Shown here piece by piece: positions 8,281-17,623 of a stretch of DNA of 64,000 bases. The notes beneath the pieces were generated by a model. That model was given only the letters and a program-made list of their open reading frames with translations, was not told the origin of the DNA and ran no database searches. Position numbers and translations under genes: made by a program. Origin of the DNA: Streptacidiphilus jiangxiensis (GTDB lineage Bacteria > Actinomycetota > Actinomycetes > Streptomycetales > Streptomycetaceae); assembly GCF_900109465.1 (NCBI RefSeq), contig NZ_FOAZ01000027.1, forward strand, positions 26,833 through 90,832, in the 5' to 3' direction. How positions within the stretch are numbered: position 1 is the first letter of the stretch; every line of letters starts with the position of its first letter.

Positions 8281-8316
8281 AACTAGTGCATAATCCCCTT
8301 TGTGCTAGGAGATTAT
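8281..8316 (+). promoter_or_regulatory. Leaderless promoter and inverted repeat in the PaiB/MocR divergon
   Basis: CATAAT at 8289-8294 resembles a -10 and ends 7 bases before the GTG at 8302, implying a leaderless transcript. ATAATC (8290-8295) and GATTAT (8311-8316) form an inverted repeat across the start, and CTAG recurs at 8283 and 8305. The regulator may bind here to control itself and the divergent gene. Confidence 0.4.
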
Positions 8317-9669
8317 CGGATCACTGCCCGCCGTGCCACCGAGATCGCCGCCGAGGTCGAGGCGCTCGTCGCCTCCGGCGTCCTCGCGCCGGGCGCGGCG
8401 CTGCCGCCGCTGCGGGACCTCGCGGTGGAGCTCGGCGTGAACCCGAACACCGTGGCCGCCGCGTACCGGCTGCTGCGTGAGCGCGGGGTCATCGAGACCG
8501 CCGGCCGGCGCGGCAGTCGCATCCTGCCGCGCCCCGCGCTCACCCCGCGCGACTACACCGCGCTGGAGGTCCCGGAGGGGGTCCGCGACCTCGCCGACGG
8601 CAACCCCGACGCCCGGCTGCTGCCCGATCCCACCACCGCGCTCGCGGCCGCCGGCCGCGGGGCCGTCCCCGGCGCGGGCCGCTACGGCGGCCCGGAGGCC
8701 GACCCGGGCCTGCTGGCCGTCGCCCGTCGTTCCTTCGTCGCCGACGGCGTGCCCGCCGAGGCGATCGGCGTCGCGTCCGGCGCGCTCGACGCGCAGGAGC
8801 GGATCTTCCAGGCGTGGCTGCGCCCCGGCGACGCCGTCGCGGTCGAGGACCCGGGCTGGGGCAGTCTGTTCGACCTGCTGCCCGCGCTCGGGCTGAAGCC
8901 CCGACCGGTGGCCGTCGACGACGACGGCATGACCGTCGAGGGCCTGCGCGAGGCGCTCGACGCGGGCGTGCGCGCGGTCGTGGTGACGGCCCGCGCCCAG
9001 AACCCGACCGGCGCGACGCTCGGCGCGGAGCGCGCGACGCAGCTGCGGGCCCTACTGGCCGGCCATCCCGAGGTGCTGTTGGTCGAGGACGACCACGGCC
9101 ACGGCATCGTCGACCAGGCCTACCAGGCGTTGTGCGCGGCGCCCGGCGGCGGCGCGCAGGGCGCCGCGACGGTCCGGCACTGGGCGGTGGTCCGCTCCGT
9201 CGCCAAGTCGCTCGGCCCCGACCTGCGGGTGGCCGTCGTCGCCGGTGACCGCGAGACGGTCGACCGTGTCCGCGGCCGTCAGCGTCTGGGCGCGGGCTGG
9301 GTGAGTCACCTGCTCCAGCGCACCGCGGCGGCACTGTGGGAGGCCTACGACCCCGCACCCACGGCCGCGTCCTACCGGGCCCGTCGCGACGCGCTGGTGG
9401 CGGCGCTCGCCAGCCACGGCATCGCGGCGCACGGGCGCAGCGGCCTGTATGTGTGGATCCCCGTCGCGGACGAGACCTCGGCGGTGGCCGGTCTCCTGCA
9501 ACGGGGCTGGGCGGTCTCCCCGGGGGCGCGCTACCGCCTTCATGCCGCCCCGGGCCTGCGCCTCACCGTCTCCACCCTCGACCTGTCCGACTGTGCCCCG
9601 CTCGCCGCGGACCTCGCCGCGGTCCTGCTGAGGCGGCCCGGGGCGACGTCCTCGGTGCGAGGAGTCTGA
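8302..9669 (+). CDS. MocR-type regulator (GntR HTH fused to aminotransferase fold)
   Basis: A 455-residue protein. Residues 1-70 are a GntR winged helix ([41 protein letters not shown]). The rest is a fold-type I aminotransferase domain: [60 protein letters not shown], and the likely PLP lysine in [15 protein letters not shown]. Such proteins bind PLP as a sensing ligand rather than catalyst. The GTG start at 8302 is supported by a CATAAT -10 immediately upstream (leaderless). It is divergent from a PNPOx-fold gene, its most likely target. Length is normal for the family. Confidence 0.9.
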   Translation: MLGDYRITARRATEIAAEVEALVASGVLAPGAALPPLRDLAVELGVNPNTVAAAYRLLRERGVIETAGRRGSRILPRPALTPRDYTALEVPEGVRDLADGNPDARLLPDPTTALAAAGRGAVPGAGRYGGPEADPGLLAVARRSFVADGVPAEAIGVASGALDAQERIFQAWLRPGDAVAVEDPGWGSLFDLLPALGLKPRPVAVDDDGMTVEGLREALDAGVRAVVVTARAQNPTGATLGAERATQLRALLAGHPEVLLVEDDHGHGIVDQAYQALCAAPGGGAQGAATVRHWAVVRSVAKSLGPDLRVAVVAGDRETVDRVRGRQRLGAGWVSHLLQRTAAALWEAYDPAPTAASYRARRDALVAALASHGIAAHGRSGLYVWIPVADETSAVAGLLQRGWAVSPGARYRLHAAPGLRLTVSTLDLSDCAPLAADLAAVLLRRPGATSSVRGV

Positions 9670-9730
9670 CCCCGGTCGGTCCGGCCCCGGTCCGGATCCG
9701 GCCTGCCTCCCGTGCACACGCCGGGGCATC

Positions 9731-9759
9731 TTGTTGGCCGACCGACCGTTCGGTAGTCT
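9731..9759 (+). promoter_or_regulatory. paa operon promoter with palindromic operator
   Basis: TTGTTG (9731-9736) and TAGTCT (9754-9759) are 17 bases apart. Between them ACCGACCGTTCGGT (9741-9754) is a palindrome with ACCGA/TCGGT arms. Actinobacterial PaaR, a TetR-family repressor of phenylacetate genes, is known to use sites of this general form, so repressor binding would block the spacer and -10. No paaR gene is in the window. Confidence 0.6.
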
Positions 9760-9790
9760 GATGGGACCAAGGACCGGAGGGTTGGCTGCC

Positions 9791-10771
9791 ATGAGCGGTA
9801 CCGACAGTGCCGAGAGCGCTACGCGCCTCTCCGCGCACTTCGACGCGACGATCGCGCACGACCAGCGCATCGAGCCGCGTGACTGGATGCCGGACGGCTA
9901 CCGCGCCACGCTGGTGCGCCAGATCGCGCAGCACGCGCACAGCGAGATCATCGGCATGCAGCCGGAGGGGGAGTGGATCACCAAGGCTCCCTCCCTGCGC
10001 CGCAAGGCGATCCTCTTCGCCAAGGTGCAGGACGAGGCGGGCCACGGGCTCTACCTCTACTCCGCCGCCGAGACCCTCGGCATCGACCGTGACGAACTGA
10101 CCGAGCGCCTTCTCCAGGGCCGGCAGAAGTACTCCTCGATCTTCAACTACCCGACGCTGAGCTTCGCCGACGTCGGCGTCATCGGGTGGTTCGTCGACGG
10201 CGCCGCGATCTGCAACCAGGTCCCGCTGTGCCGGTCCAGCTACGGGCCCTACGCCCGGGCGATGGTGCGGGTCTGCAAGGAGGAGTCCTTCCACCAGCGC
10301 CAGGGCTTCGAGTTGCTGCTGACGATGATGCGCGGCACCGAGGCCCAGCGTGCGCAGGTGCAGGACGCGGTGGACCGCTGGTGGTGGCCGTCGCTGATGA
10401 TGTTCGGGCCGCCGGACGACGACTCGCCCAACAGCGCGCAGTCCATGGCCTGGAAGATCAAGCGCCACAGCAACGACGAACTGCGCCGGCGCTTCGTCGA
10501 CATGACCGTGCCCCAGGCCGAGTTCCTCGGCGTCACGCTGCCCGACCCGGAGCTGCGCTGGAACGAGGAGCGCGGTACCCACGACTTCGGCACCCCCGAC
10601 TACGCCGAGCTGATGCGGGTCATCAAGGGCGACGGTCCGTGCAACGCGCAGCGGATGGAGCGGCGGACCAAGGCGCACGAGGACGGCGCCTGGGTGCGTG
10701 AGGCGGCCGCGGCCCACGCGGCCAAGCAGCAGGCGCTGCGTGAGACGACCAAGGAAGGAACGGCGGCATGA
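9791..10771 (+). CDS. paaA: 1,2-phenylacetyl-CoA epoxidase subunit PaaA
   Basis: A 326-residue ferritin-like di-iron subunit. It is the catalytic component of the multisubunit enzyme that adds oxygen across the ring of phenylacetyl-CoA. Iron-ligand regions visible are [30 protein letters not shown] and [15 protein letters not shown]. The start at 9791 follows GGAGGG by 9 bases; 20 codons of open frame upstream run through the promoter and operator and were rejected. First gene of paaABCDE, all on the plus strand with overlaps or tiny gaps. The later pathway genes (paaG, paaZ, paaJ, paaK) are not in this window. Confidence 0.95.
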   Translation: MSGTDSAESATRLSAHFDATIAHDQRIEPRDWMPDGYRATLVRQIAQHAHSEIIGMQPEGEWITKAPSLRRKAILFAKVQDEAGHGLYLYSAAETLGIDRDELTERLLQGRQKYSSIFNYPTLSFADVGVIGWFVDGAAICNQVPLCRSSYGPYARAMVRVCKEESFHQRQGFELLLTMMRGTEAQRAQVQDAVDRWWWPSLMMFGPPDDDSPNSAQSMAWKIKRHSNDELRRRFVDMTVPQAEFLGVTLPDPELRWNEERGTHDFGTPDYAELMRVIKGDGPCNAQRMERRTKAHEDGAWVREAAAAHAAKQQALRETTKEGTAA

Positions 10772-11052
10772 GCAGCAGTTGGCCCCTGTACGAGGTGTTC
10801 GTGCGCGGCAAGCGCGGCCTCAACCACGTGCACGTCGGCTCGCTGCACGCGGCCGACGAGCGGATGGCGCTGACCAACGCCCGCGACCTGTACACCCGCC
10901 GCAACGAGGGCGTCAGCATCTGGGTGGTCCGCTCCGACGCGATCACCGCCTCGACGCCGGACGAGAAGGACCCGTTCTTCTCCCCGAGCGGCGACAAGGT
11001 CTACCGCCACCCGACGTTCTACGCCATCCCCGACGACGTCCCGCACATCTAG
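10768..11052 (+). CDS. paaB: 1,2-phenylacetyl-CoA epoxidase subunit PaaB
   Basis: A 94-residue small subunit, the normal length for PaaB. It shows [39 protein letters not shown] and [10 protein letters not shown], then a C-terminal [19 protein letters not shown]. In the characterised E. coli complex PaaB helps hold the A and C subunits together. The ATG overlaps the paaA stop (ATGA), so translation is probably coupled. Confidence 0.95.
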   Translation: MSSSWPLYEVFVRGKRGLNHVHVGSLHAADERMALTNARDLYTRRNEGVSIWVVRSDAITASTPDEKDPFFSPSGDKVYRHPTFYAIPDDVPHI

Positions 11053-11066
11053 GAGCCGGTACTTCC

Positions 11067-11906
11067 ATGAGCAGCGACGACGACCACGTCTACCTCTCGC
11101 TCGCCGAGGGGCACGCTGACGACGCGCGGTGGGCCTTCGGCACCGGTTTCGAGGACCCGCTGCACGGCGTGGACACGACCCTGCCGCCCGGCGTCGACGC
11201 CGGGGCGCTGACCGCGCTGTGCCTGGCGCTCGCCGACGACGCGCTGGTCGCCGCGCAGCGGCTGGCCCAGTGGATCACGCTGGCCCCCGAGCTGGAGGAG
11301 GAGGTCGCGCTCGCCAACATCGGCCTCGACCTGCTCGGCCAGGCCCGCCTGCTCTACGCCCGCGCCGGCCAGGCGGAGGGTGCCGGGCGGGACGAGGACG
11401 CGCTCGCGTACTTCCGCGACCAGGCCGACTTCCGCAACGTCGTCCTGGCCGAGCTGCCGAACGGCGACTTCGCGCACTGCGTCGTCAAGCTGCTGCTGCT
11501 GTCCAGTTGGCGCCTGGCCGAGCTCACCGGGCTCACCGAGCACCCCGACCCGGTGCTCGCCGCGGTCGCCCGCAAGGGGGTCAGCGAGCTGACCTACCAC
11601 CGCGACCACGCCGCGCAGTGGGTCGTCCGGCTGGGCGACGGGACGGAGGAGTCCGCGCGTCGCACGAGCGCGGCCCTCGCCGAGCTGTGGCCGTACCGCG
11701 CGGAGCTGTACGCGGCGGCGCCGCAGACCCGCGACGAGGTCGAGGCCGTCCTTGCCCAGGTCCTCGACGCGGCCCACCTCTCCGCCCCGACGGACGCCCC
11801 GACCGCGACGGCCTCCGGCCGCTCGGGCGAGCACACGGAACACCTCGCCGAGCTGCTCGCCGAGCTGCAGAGCGTCGCCCGGGCGGACCCGGAGGCGACG
11901 TGGTGA
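11067..11906 (+). CDS. paaC: 1,2-phenylacetyl-CoA epoxidase subunit PaaC
   Basis: A 279-residue ferritin-like structural partner of PaaA. Recognisable segments are LALADDALVAAQRLAQWI, ELEEEVALANIGLDLLGQAR, YFRDQADFRNVVLAELPNG and ELTYHRDHAAQWVVRLGDGT. In the family this subunit supports the catalytic one but does not itself activate oxygen. The ATG at 11067 follows AGGAG 15 bases after the paaB stop. The last 35 residues (APTDAPTATASGRSGEH) are loose and probably disordered before a final helix. Confidence 0.93.
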   Translation: MSSDDDHVYLSLAEGHADDARWAFGTGFEDPLHGVDTTLPPGVDAGALTALCLALADDALVAAQRLAQWITLAPELEEEVALANIGLDLLGQARLLYARAGQAEGAGRDEDALAYFRDQADFRNVVLAELPNGDFAHCVVKLLLLSSWRLAELTGLTEHPDPVLAAVARKGVSELTYHRDHAAQWVVRLGDGTEESARRTSAALAELWPYRAELYAAAPQTRDEVEAVLAQVLDAAHLSAPTDAPTATASGRSGEHTEHLAELLAELQSVARADPEATW

Positions 11907-12433
11907 ACACCACCCTGGTGGAGGAGTGGTCGCAGGTGGCGGCCACCGCCGCGGCCTCGGCCGTGTGCGACCCCGAGCTGCCCATGCTGACCCTCGCCGA
12001 TCTCGGGGTGCTGCGGGAGGTGCGGGTGGACGGCGACGGTGGGGTGACCGCCGTGCTCACCCCCACCTACACCGGCTGCCCGGCGCTCGCCGAGATGCGG
12101 GCCGACGTCGTCGCCGCGCTGCGCGGCGCCGGGTTCGCCGAGGCGCGGGTCGAGACGCAGCTCAGCCCCCCGTGGAGCACCGACGACATCACCGCCGAGG
12201 GCCGCCGCAAGCTCGCCGAGGCCGGCATCGCGCCGCCCGGCACCGCGCCGCGCCGGGCGGCCGGGCCCGTGCCGCTGACGCTCGGCCCGACCCACGCGGC
12301 CGCCGTCGTCGCGTGCCCGCGCTGCGGCTCCGCGGACACCGAGGAGACCAGTCGTTTCGGCGCCACCGCCTGCAAGGCGCTGCGCCGCTGTCGCGCCTGC
12401 CGCGAACCCTTCGAGCAGGTCAAGGAGATCTAG
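11903..12433 (+). CDS. paaD: Phenylacetyl-CoA epoxidase maturation protein PaaD
   Basis: A 176-residue protein with two parts. The N-terminal MIP18/DUF59 domain has AVCDPELPMLTLADLGVLRE and LTPTYTGCPALAEMRADV. The C-terminal zinc ribbon has VACPRCGSADTEETSRFG followed by CRACREPFEQVK. PaaD is thought to help mature the iron-sulfur or di-iron centres of the epoxidase system. The GTG at 11903 overlaps the paaC stop (GTGA); an in-frame GTG one codon earlier is equally possible. Confidence 0.92.
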   Translation: MNTTLVEEWSQVAATAAASAVCDPELPMLTLADLGVLREVRVDGDGGVTAVLTPTYTGCPALAEMRADVVAALRGAGFAEARVETQLSPPWSTDDITAEGRRKLAEAGIAPPGTAPRRAAGPVPLTLGPTHAAAVVACPRCGSADTEETSRFGATACKALRRCRACREPFEQVKEI

Positions 12434-13500
12434 TGCTGCGCACCAGCTTCCATCCGCTGACGGTCGCCGCCGTGGAGCCGCTGTGCGACGACGCCGCGGC
12501 CATCACCTTCGCGGTGCCGGACGAGCTCGCGGAGCGCTACGCCTTCCGGGCCGGACAGTCCCTGACGCTGCGCCGGGTCGTCGACGGCCGTGACGAGCGC
12601 CGCTCGTACTCGCTGTGCGCCCCCCAGGGCGGCCCGCTGCGGATCGGCGTCCGGGAGGTGCCCGGCGGTCTGTTCTCCTCCTGGCTGGTGCGTGACCTCA
12701 GGCCCGGTGACGTCGTGGAGACCCTGCCGCCGCTCGGCTCCTTCGTCCCGGACCTCTCCGCCCCGGCCCACCACGCCCTGATCGGAGCGGGCTCGGGCAT
12801 CACGCCGCTGCTCTCCATCGCGGCGACGGCCCTGGCGGACCCCAAGTCGCGGGTGACGCTGCTCTACGGCAACCGCCGCAGCGACTCCGTCATGTTCGTC
12901 GACGAGCTGGCGGACCTGAAGGACCGCTACCCGGACCGTTTCCACCTCGTGCACGTCCTCTCCCGCGAGCCGCGCGAGAGTGAGCTGCTGAGCTGCCGCC
13001 TGGACGCGGAGCACCTGCGGGCGGTCCTGAGCGGACTGGTGGACGTGCCGGACGTCGACCACTGGTGGCTCTGCGGCCCGCTCGGCATGACGGAGGACGC
13101 GCGCGACGTGCTGGCCGCGTTCGAGGTCCCCGCGGAGCGCGTGCACCGTGAGCTCTTCTACGCGGAGGACGAGGAGCCGCCGGCGCCGGTCACGCACACC
13201 GAGGCCGGGGTCGACGGCCCCAGCGCCACGGTCGAACTGACCCTCGACGGCCGGGTCACCACCCTCGCCATGCCGCTCACCGGCACCACCGTCCTCGACG
13301 CGGCCCAGCGCGTCCGCCCCGACCTCCCGTTCGCCTGCAAGGGCGGCGTCTGCGGCACCTGCCGCGCCCTGCTGTGCGAGGGCGAGGTCCGGATGCGCCG
13401 CAACTTCGCCCTGGAGGACTCGGAGTTGGCGGCGGGCTACGTCCTGGCGTGCCAGGCTGAGCCCGTGGGGGAGCGGGTCGTTCTCGACTTCGACTCCTGA
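12433..13500 (+). CDS. paaE: Phenylacetyl-CoA epoxidase reductase PaaE
   Basis: A 355-residue electron-transfer protein supplying electrons from NADPH to PaaA. Domain order: FAD-binding barrel with the RRSYSLCAP motif, NAD(P)-binding fold with IGAGSGITPLLSIA and WWLCGPLGM, then a plant-type [2Fe-2S] ferredoxin. Its ligands are C302, C307, C310 (CKGGVCGTC) and C340 (LACQ). The GTG overlaps the paaD stop by one base. It is the last gene of the operon. A 13-bp perfect-stem hairpin at 13809-13856 lies beyond the following remnant. Confidence 0.95.
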   Translation: MLRTSFHPLTVAAVEPLCDDAAAITFAVPDELAERYAFRAGQSLTLRRVVDGRDERRSYSLCAPQGGPLRIGVREVPGGLFSSWLVRDLRPGDVVETLPPLGSFVPDLSAPAHHALIGAGSGITPLLSIAATALADPKSRVTLLYGNRRSDSVMFVDELADLKDRYPDRFHLVHVLSREPRESELLSCRLDAEHLRAVLSGLVDVPDVDHWWLCGPLGMTEDARDVLAAFEVPAERVHRELFYAEDEEPPAPVTHTEAGVDGPSATVELTLDGRVTTLAMPLTGTTVLDAAQRVRPDLPFACKGGVCGTCRALLCEGEVRMRRNFALEDSELAAGYVLACQAEPVGERVVLDFDS

Positions 13501-13502
13501 GG

Positions 13503-13835
13503 CTGCGGGAGCGGTCGAAGGCGGAGTGCGGCTTCGCCTTCCCCTCCGACTACCAGGAGTTCGTGAACTGCCACGGCGGGGGCGAGATTCTGGTCGGGGA
13601 GGATCGGTCGTTCGCGGCGTTCGTGGACCAGTCGGCCTCGGGGCTCCCCCTGGGGCATGAGGTGAACTGCTGGGACGGCCCCGCCTACCCGGACCTTCCG
13701 GCGCCGGGCGGCCTGGCCGACTCCGCACCGCGCTGGACCATGGAGTCCGACTGGCTGCGTCGCGGACTGGGCGTCCAGGCCGGACCGGCTGGGGCGTATG
13801 GACGCGGAGAGCCCGCTCACCGTGCGTCGACCTGA
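13503..13835 (+). pseudogene. SMI1/KNR4 (SUKH)-like fragment
   Basis: Right after the paaE stop one frame reads CGFAFPSDYQEFVNCHGGGEI, then DRSFAAFVDQ, CWDGPAYPDLPAPGGLADSA and MESDWLRRGL. The FPSDYxEFxxxxGGG pattern is typical of the SMI1/KNR4 (SUKH) fold. No start codon precedes the motif in this frame; the first is a GTG inside it. The usual N-terminal helix and the end of the domain appear to be missing. I take it as a decayed remnant, but a short gene starting at the GTG at 13563 cannot be excluded. Such domains often act as immunity proteins; no toxin gene adjoins. Confidence 0.45.
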
Positions 13836-13856
13836 CGGTGAGCGGTGAGCGGGCTC
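13809..13856. terminator. Bidirectional terminator hairpin
   Basis: Perfect 13-bp inverted repeat GAGCCCGCTCACC (13809-13821) / GGTGAGCGGGCTC (13844-13856) with a 22-base loop, between the paa operon side and the convergent DUF5302 gene. There is no T run, which is usual for high-GC actinobacteria. Confidence 0.75.
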
Positions 13857-13862
13857 GCGGCG

Positions 13863-14090
13863 TCAGCCGCTCTTGCGGCGGAAGTTCTTCTGGCCGCCCG
13901 ACTTGGCGTGGGTGCCGTGGATCTTGGACGGGTCGCCGCCACGGGAGCTGCCCGCCTCGGCCTGAGGTCCGCGCTTGCGGGCCAGGGCCTCGCGGAACTT
14001 CCGCTTGACGTCGTCCTCGGGGCCGGTGTGCTCGGCGTCGACCGGGCCCTGGCCGGTGGTGTTTTCGGGGGTCTCGGCGGGGTCCGACAT
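13863..14090 (-). CDS. DUF5302 family protein
   Basis: A 75-residue charged protein. The second half is the conserved part: DDVKRKFREALARKRGPQ, DPSKIHGTHAKSGGQKNFRRKSG, which matches the actinobacterial DUF5302 family. The first 30 residues are acidic and Pro/Thr-rich. The ATG at 14090 follows GGAGG by 5 bases; another ATG four codons earlier lacks that spacing. The basic C-terminus could bind nucleic acid, but no function is established. Confidence 0.75.
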   Translation of the reverse strand: MSDPAETPENTTGQGPVDAEHTGPEDDVKRKFREALARKRGPQAEAGSSRGGDPSKIHGTHAKSGGQKNFRRKSG

Positions 14091-14152
14091 GGGTGCCTCC
14101 ATCGGGGAAGAGCTGCAGCGGACAGTCTGTCATGGCACGACACCGGCCGCGA

Positions 14153-14641
14153 TCAGCACTCCTGTGCGGCGCCCGCCCCGTTCGCCGTGTCCAGGCGGTC
14201 CGTCAGGCGGGCCAGCAGGCCGCGCAGTTGCCGCATCTCGTCGAGATCGAACCCGGTCCGTGCGGCGACCTCGGCCGGGACGCGGGTGGCCTGCTCCCGC
14301 AGGGCCGCGCCCGCCGCAGTCGTGCTGATCAGGACGGAGCGCTCGTCCAGGGGGCTGCGTTCACGGATCACCAGGCCCGCCGTCTCCAGTCGCTTGAGCA
14401 GCGGCGAGAGCGTGCCGGAGTCGAGACGGAGCAGCTCGCCGAGGCGCTTGACGCTGAGTTCGTCGTGCTCCCAGAGGGCCAACATGGCCAGGTACTGGGG
14501 GTAGGTGAGCCCCAGGTCCTTGAGCGCGTCGCGGTAGAGCGCGCCGAAGGCACGCGTCGCGTTGTGCAGGGCGAAGCAGACCTGGTGCTCGAGGCGGAGC
14601 AGGTCCCCGGCGTTCGTCCCGGTCGTCGGCGTCTCGGTCAT
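14153..14641 (-). CDS. ohrR: OhrR organic-peroxide-sensing MarR repressor
   Basis: A 162-residue MarR-family protein. [16 protein letters not shown] places a Cys at residue 22, where OhrR proteins carry their peroxide-reactive cysteine. The winged helix follows: [41 protein letters not shown], and the wing [16 protein letters not shown]. Oxidation of the Cys by organic hydroperoxides releases the repressor from DNA and allows ohr expression. It is divergent from ohr over 104 bases that hold a CAATTGAATTG palindrome. The -10-like TACACT ends 8 bases from the ATG, so its transcript is probably leaderless. Confidence 0.92.
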   Translation of the reverse strand: MTETPTTGTNAGDLLRLEHQVCFALHNATRAFGALYRDALKDLGLTYPQYLAMLALWEHDELSVKRLGELLRLDSGTLSPLLKRLETAGLVIRERSPLDERSVLISTTAAGAALREQATRVPAEVAARTGFDLDEMRQLRGLLARLTDRLDTANGAGAAQEC

Positions 14642-14648
14642 GGAGTCC

Positions 14649-14694
14649 AGTGTACTAGTGAGTTGTGCGCAATTGAATTGTGTGCTCTTATATT
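14649..14694. promoter_or_regulatory. ohrR/ohr operator and divergent promoters
   Basis: CAATTGAATTG (14670-14680) is a perfect odd-centred palindrome of the AT-rich type bound by OhrR. On the minus strand TTCAAT (14677-14672), a 17-base spacer and TACACT (14654-14649) form the ohrR promoter, with the -35 inside the operator. On the plus strand TATATT (14689-14694) is the likely ohr -10, its -35 region also covered by the operator. Repressor binding would silence both genes. Confidence 0.75.
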
Positions 14695-14745
14695 GCTCGA
14701 AGCTTGAACCGGAACTGCTCCACGGACGAGACGAGGGACCGCCCC

Positions 14746-15159
<414 letters not shown>

Positions 15160-15196
15160 TCGTCGCACGGTCGGGCGCGGGACGTGCGCATGTAGG

Positions 15197-15223
15197 GTGG
15201 GGCCCGCAGTCTGCGGGCCCCAC
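15197..15223 (+). terminator. Hairpin between ohr and lgt
   Basis: Perfect 12-bp stem GTGGGGCCCGCA (15197-15208) / TGCGGGCCCCAC (15212-15223) with a 3-base loop. It is 37 bases past the ohr stop and 49 bases before the lgt start. It is best read as the ohr terminator, though it could lie in the lgt leader. Confidence 0.65.
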
Positions 15224-15271
15224 GCGCGTGCGCACGGGTGCTTCGCACCGGTCTCGAGGGAAACGGCCCCG

Positions 15272-16297
15272 ATGGAACTCGCGTACATCCCCAGCCCTTC
15301 GCAGGGCGTCTGGCACCTGGGCCCTGTGCCGATCCGCGCGTACGCGCTGTGCATCCTGGCGGGCATCGCCGCCGCGATCTGGCTGACCCGCAAGCGCTGG
15401 ATCAAGCTCGGCGGCAATCCGGAGGACGTCTTCGACGTCGCCCTGTGGGCCGTTCCGTTCGGGATCGTCGGCGGCCGGCTGTACCACGTGATCACCGACC
15501 CGGAGCTGTACTTCAAGGCCGGCGAGCAGCCGATCCGGGCCCTCTACATCTGGGACGGCGGCCTCGGCATCTGGGGCGCCGTCGCGCTCGGCGCCGTCGG
15601 CGCGTGGATCGGCTGCCGCCGCAAGGGCATCCCGCTCAGCGGCTTCGCCGACGCGCTGGCCCCCGGCCTGATCCTCGCGCAGGCGATCGGCCGCTGGGGC
15701 AACTGGTTCAACCAGGAGCTCTACGGCAACCCGACCACGCTGCCGTGGGGCCTGAAGATCGACAAGATCAACGCCGACGGGACCTCCGTGCACGGCGTCT
15801 TCCAGCCCACCTTCCTCTACGAGTGCCTGTGGGACCTGGCCATCGTCGGCCTGCTGCTCTACGCCGACCGGCGCTGGAAGATGCACAACGGGCGTCTCTT
15901 CGCCCTCTACGTGGCCGGCTACACCCTCGGCCGCTTCTGGGTCGAGGCGCTGCGCAGCGACCACGCCAACCGCTTCCTGGGCCTGCGCCTGAACGACTGG
16001 ACCGCGCTGCTGCTCTTCGCGGCGTCGGTGATCTTCCTGATCGCGACGCGCAACAAGCCCGTTCCGGAGAACCCGATCGGCGCCTCCCGGATCGCCCCGC
16101 CCGCAGTCGATCCGTCGCAGGCCGATCCGTCGCAGGCCGAGCCGTCGGGTGCGCCGGAGGACGCGGACGAGGACGCGGCCGGCGACACGGCCGCCGACGC
16201 GGCGGAGCCGGAGACGTCGACGGAGCCGGACGGCGCGGAGGACGACGACAACAACACCAACGGATCCGCCGGAGCGGGCCCCAAGCAGCACGCCTGA
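15272..16297 (+). CDS. lgt: Prolipoprotein diacylglyceryl transferase
   Basis: A 341-residue integral membrane enzyme that transfers diacylglycerol from phosphatidylglycerol to the lipobox cysteine of prolipoproteins. Visible are the membrane segments ([33 protein letters not shown]), the Lgt signature [13 protein letters not shown], and the conserved YECLWD and [11 protein letters not shown] regions. About 60 extra C-terminal residues are acidic and repetitive ([14 protein letters not shown], then Asp/Glu/Ala), typical of streptomycete Lgt tails. The ATG at 15272 has GAGGG 12 bases upstream. In many streptomycetes lgt follows trpA; here it follows ohr, so the order differs. Confidence 0.93.
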   Translation: MELAYIPSPSQGVWHLGPVPIRAYALCILAGIAAAIWLTRKRWIKLGGNPEDVFDVALWAVPFGIVGGRLYHVITDPELYFKAGEQPIRALYIWDGGLGIWGAVALGAVGAWIGCRRKGIPLSGFADALAPGLILAQAIGRWGNWFNQELYGNPTTLPWGLKIDKINADGTSVHGVFQPTFLYECLWDLAIVGLLLYADRRWKMHNGRLFALYVAGYTLGRFWVEALRSDHANRFLGLRLNDWTALLLFAASVIFLIATRNKPVPENPIGASRIAPPAVDPSQADPSQAEPSGAPEDADEDAAGDTAADAAEPETSTEPDGAEDDDNNTNGSAGAGPKQHA

Positions 16298-16383
16298 CGC
16301 ACGGCACCTTGCGGACGCGCCGGTTCCGGCGCTCCGCTGGGTAGCATGCCCACAGGGAGTCGGGGCGAAGCTGTGGGAGCGAC

Positions 16384-17499
16384 GTGTCTGTGACAGCGGT
16401 GCTGTCGGTGGTGTTCGCGGTCTGCGCCGCGTTCAGCAACGCGCTGGGTACCGTGCTGCAGCGGCGGGCCGCGCTGATCGTGCCCCGGTCGCAGGGATTC
16501 CGGCTCGGTCTGATGTGGGACCTGCTGCGCACGCCGGTCTGGCTCTTCGGGATACTCGGCGTCGTCTTCGCCGCCCTCTTCCAGGGCCTCGCCCTGGCGA
16601 CGGGGCCGCTGGCCGTGGTGCAGCCGATCTTCGTGCTGGAGCTGCCGGCCGCGCTGCTGATCGGCGGGATCGTGTTCCGGCGCCGGATGCCGACGCTCGC
16701 CTGGGTCTGGGTCGCCTGCCTGGTGGGCGGACTCGGGCTGGCGCTCGCCGCGGCCGCCCCGAGCGGCGGATCGCAGCAGCCCGCCGTCGGGCTGTGGCTG
16801 CTGGCCCTGACCAGCTGCGGCGGCGCCATGATCGTGCTCTGCCTGGCCGCGCTGCGCCGTCCGGTGGGCCGCGCCCGCGCCGTCTGCCTCGGCCTGGCCG
16901 CGGCCATCGGCTACGCGCTCACGGCGGCGCTGATGAAGTCCGCCACCGACACCCTGAACCGCGAGGGCATCGCCGCGTTCTTCGGCGCCTGGCAGACCTA
17001 CGGCTTCGCGGCCGTCGGAGTCTGCGCGCTGTTCCTGCTGGAGAACGCGATGCAGGCCGGACCGCTGGTCGCCTCCCAGCCCGCGCTGACCCTCGGTGAC
17101 GCCCTGGTCAGCCTGTCGCTCGGAGTGACCCTCTACAACGAGTCGGTCCGGGTCGGCTGGTGGCTGATCCCCGAGATCATCGGCGTACTGCTGGTCGCGC
17201 TCGGTGCCATCGGGCTCTCCCGACTGCAGATGCAGCCGCAGGAGGGCGAGGCGCAGGCGCGGCCGGGCCCGGGGGCGGGCGCCGACCCGTCGACGGACCC
17301 GTCCGGGGACCACGGCCCTGACGCGGACCGGTCCCGTTCCGTTGACGACGACCCCGACGCGGACGGCCTCGACGCGGACGATTCCGACGCCGACCTGGCC
17401 GGCGGCGACGACGCAGGTGACGACCGCCGCGTCGGCGGGCTCGGCTCGAGCGCGCGCTCCGGTCGGCCCTCGGTGCCCAACGGGCCGCCGAACGGCTGA
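16384..17499 (+). CDS. DMT-type multi-pass membrane protein
   Basis: A 371-residue protein with nine or ten membrane segments and two EamA-like halves: FAVCAAFSNALGTVLQRRAA, LATGPLAVVQPIFVLELP and, in the second half, ENAMQAGPLVASQPALTLGD. It resembles the drug/metabolite transporter superfamily and NIPA-like magnesium permeases. Residues about 285-371 form a cytoplasmic acidic tail of Asp/Ala/Ser repeats (DPDADGLDADDSDADLAGGD). The GTG at 16384 follows GGGAG by 7 bases. Substrate unknown. Confidence 0.8.
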   Translation: MSVTAVLSVVFAVCAAFSNALGTVLQRRAALIVPRSQGFRLGLMWDLLRTPVWLFGILGVVFAALFQGLALATGPLAVVQPIFVLELPAALLIGGIVFRRRMPTLAWVWVACLVGGLGLALAAAAPSGGSQQPAVGLWLLALTSCGGAMIVLCLAALRRPVGRARAVCLGLAAAIGYALTAALMKSATDTLNREGIAAFFGAWQTYGFAAVGVCALFLLENAMQAGPLVASQPALTLGDALVSLSLGVTLYNESVRVGWWLIPEIIGVLLVALGAIGLSRLQMQPQEGEAQARPGPGAGADPSTDPSGDHGPDADRSRSVDDDPDADGLDADDSDADLAGGDDAGDDRRVGGLGSSARSGRPSVPNGPPNG

Positions 17500-17623
17500 C
17501 CACCGCCGCGTCGCGTGGCGGACCCGTGGGGGCCGCGTAGCCTCGCCCCGGGTGGGGAACAGGGCAGGACGTCATGGCCGGGCACGGCCGGTACGACGGG
17601 CGGGGGCAGGAGCGAGCCGTCCG

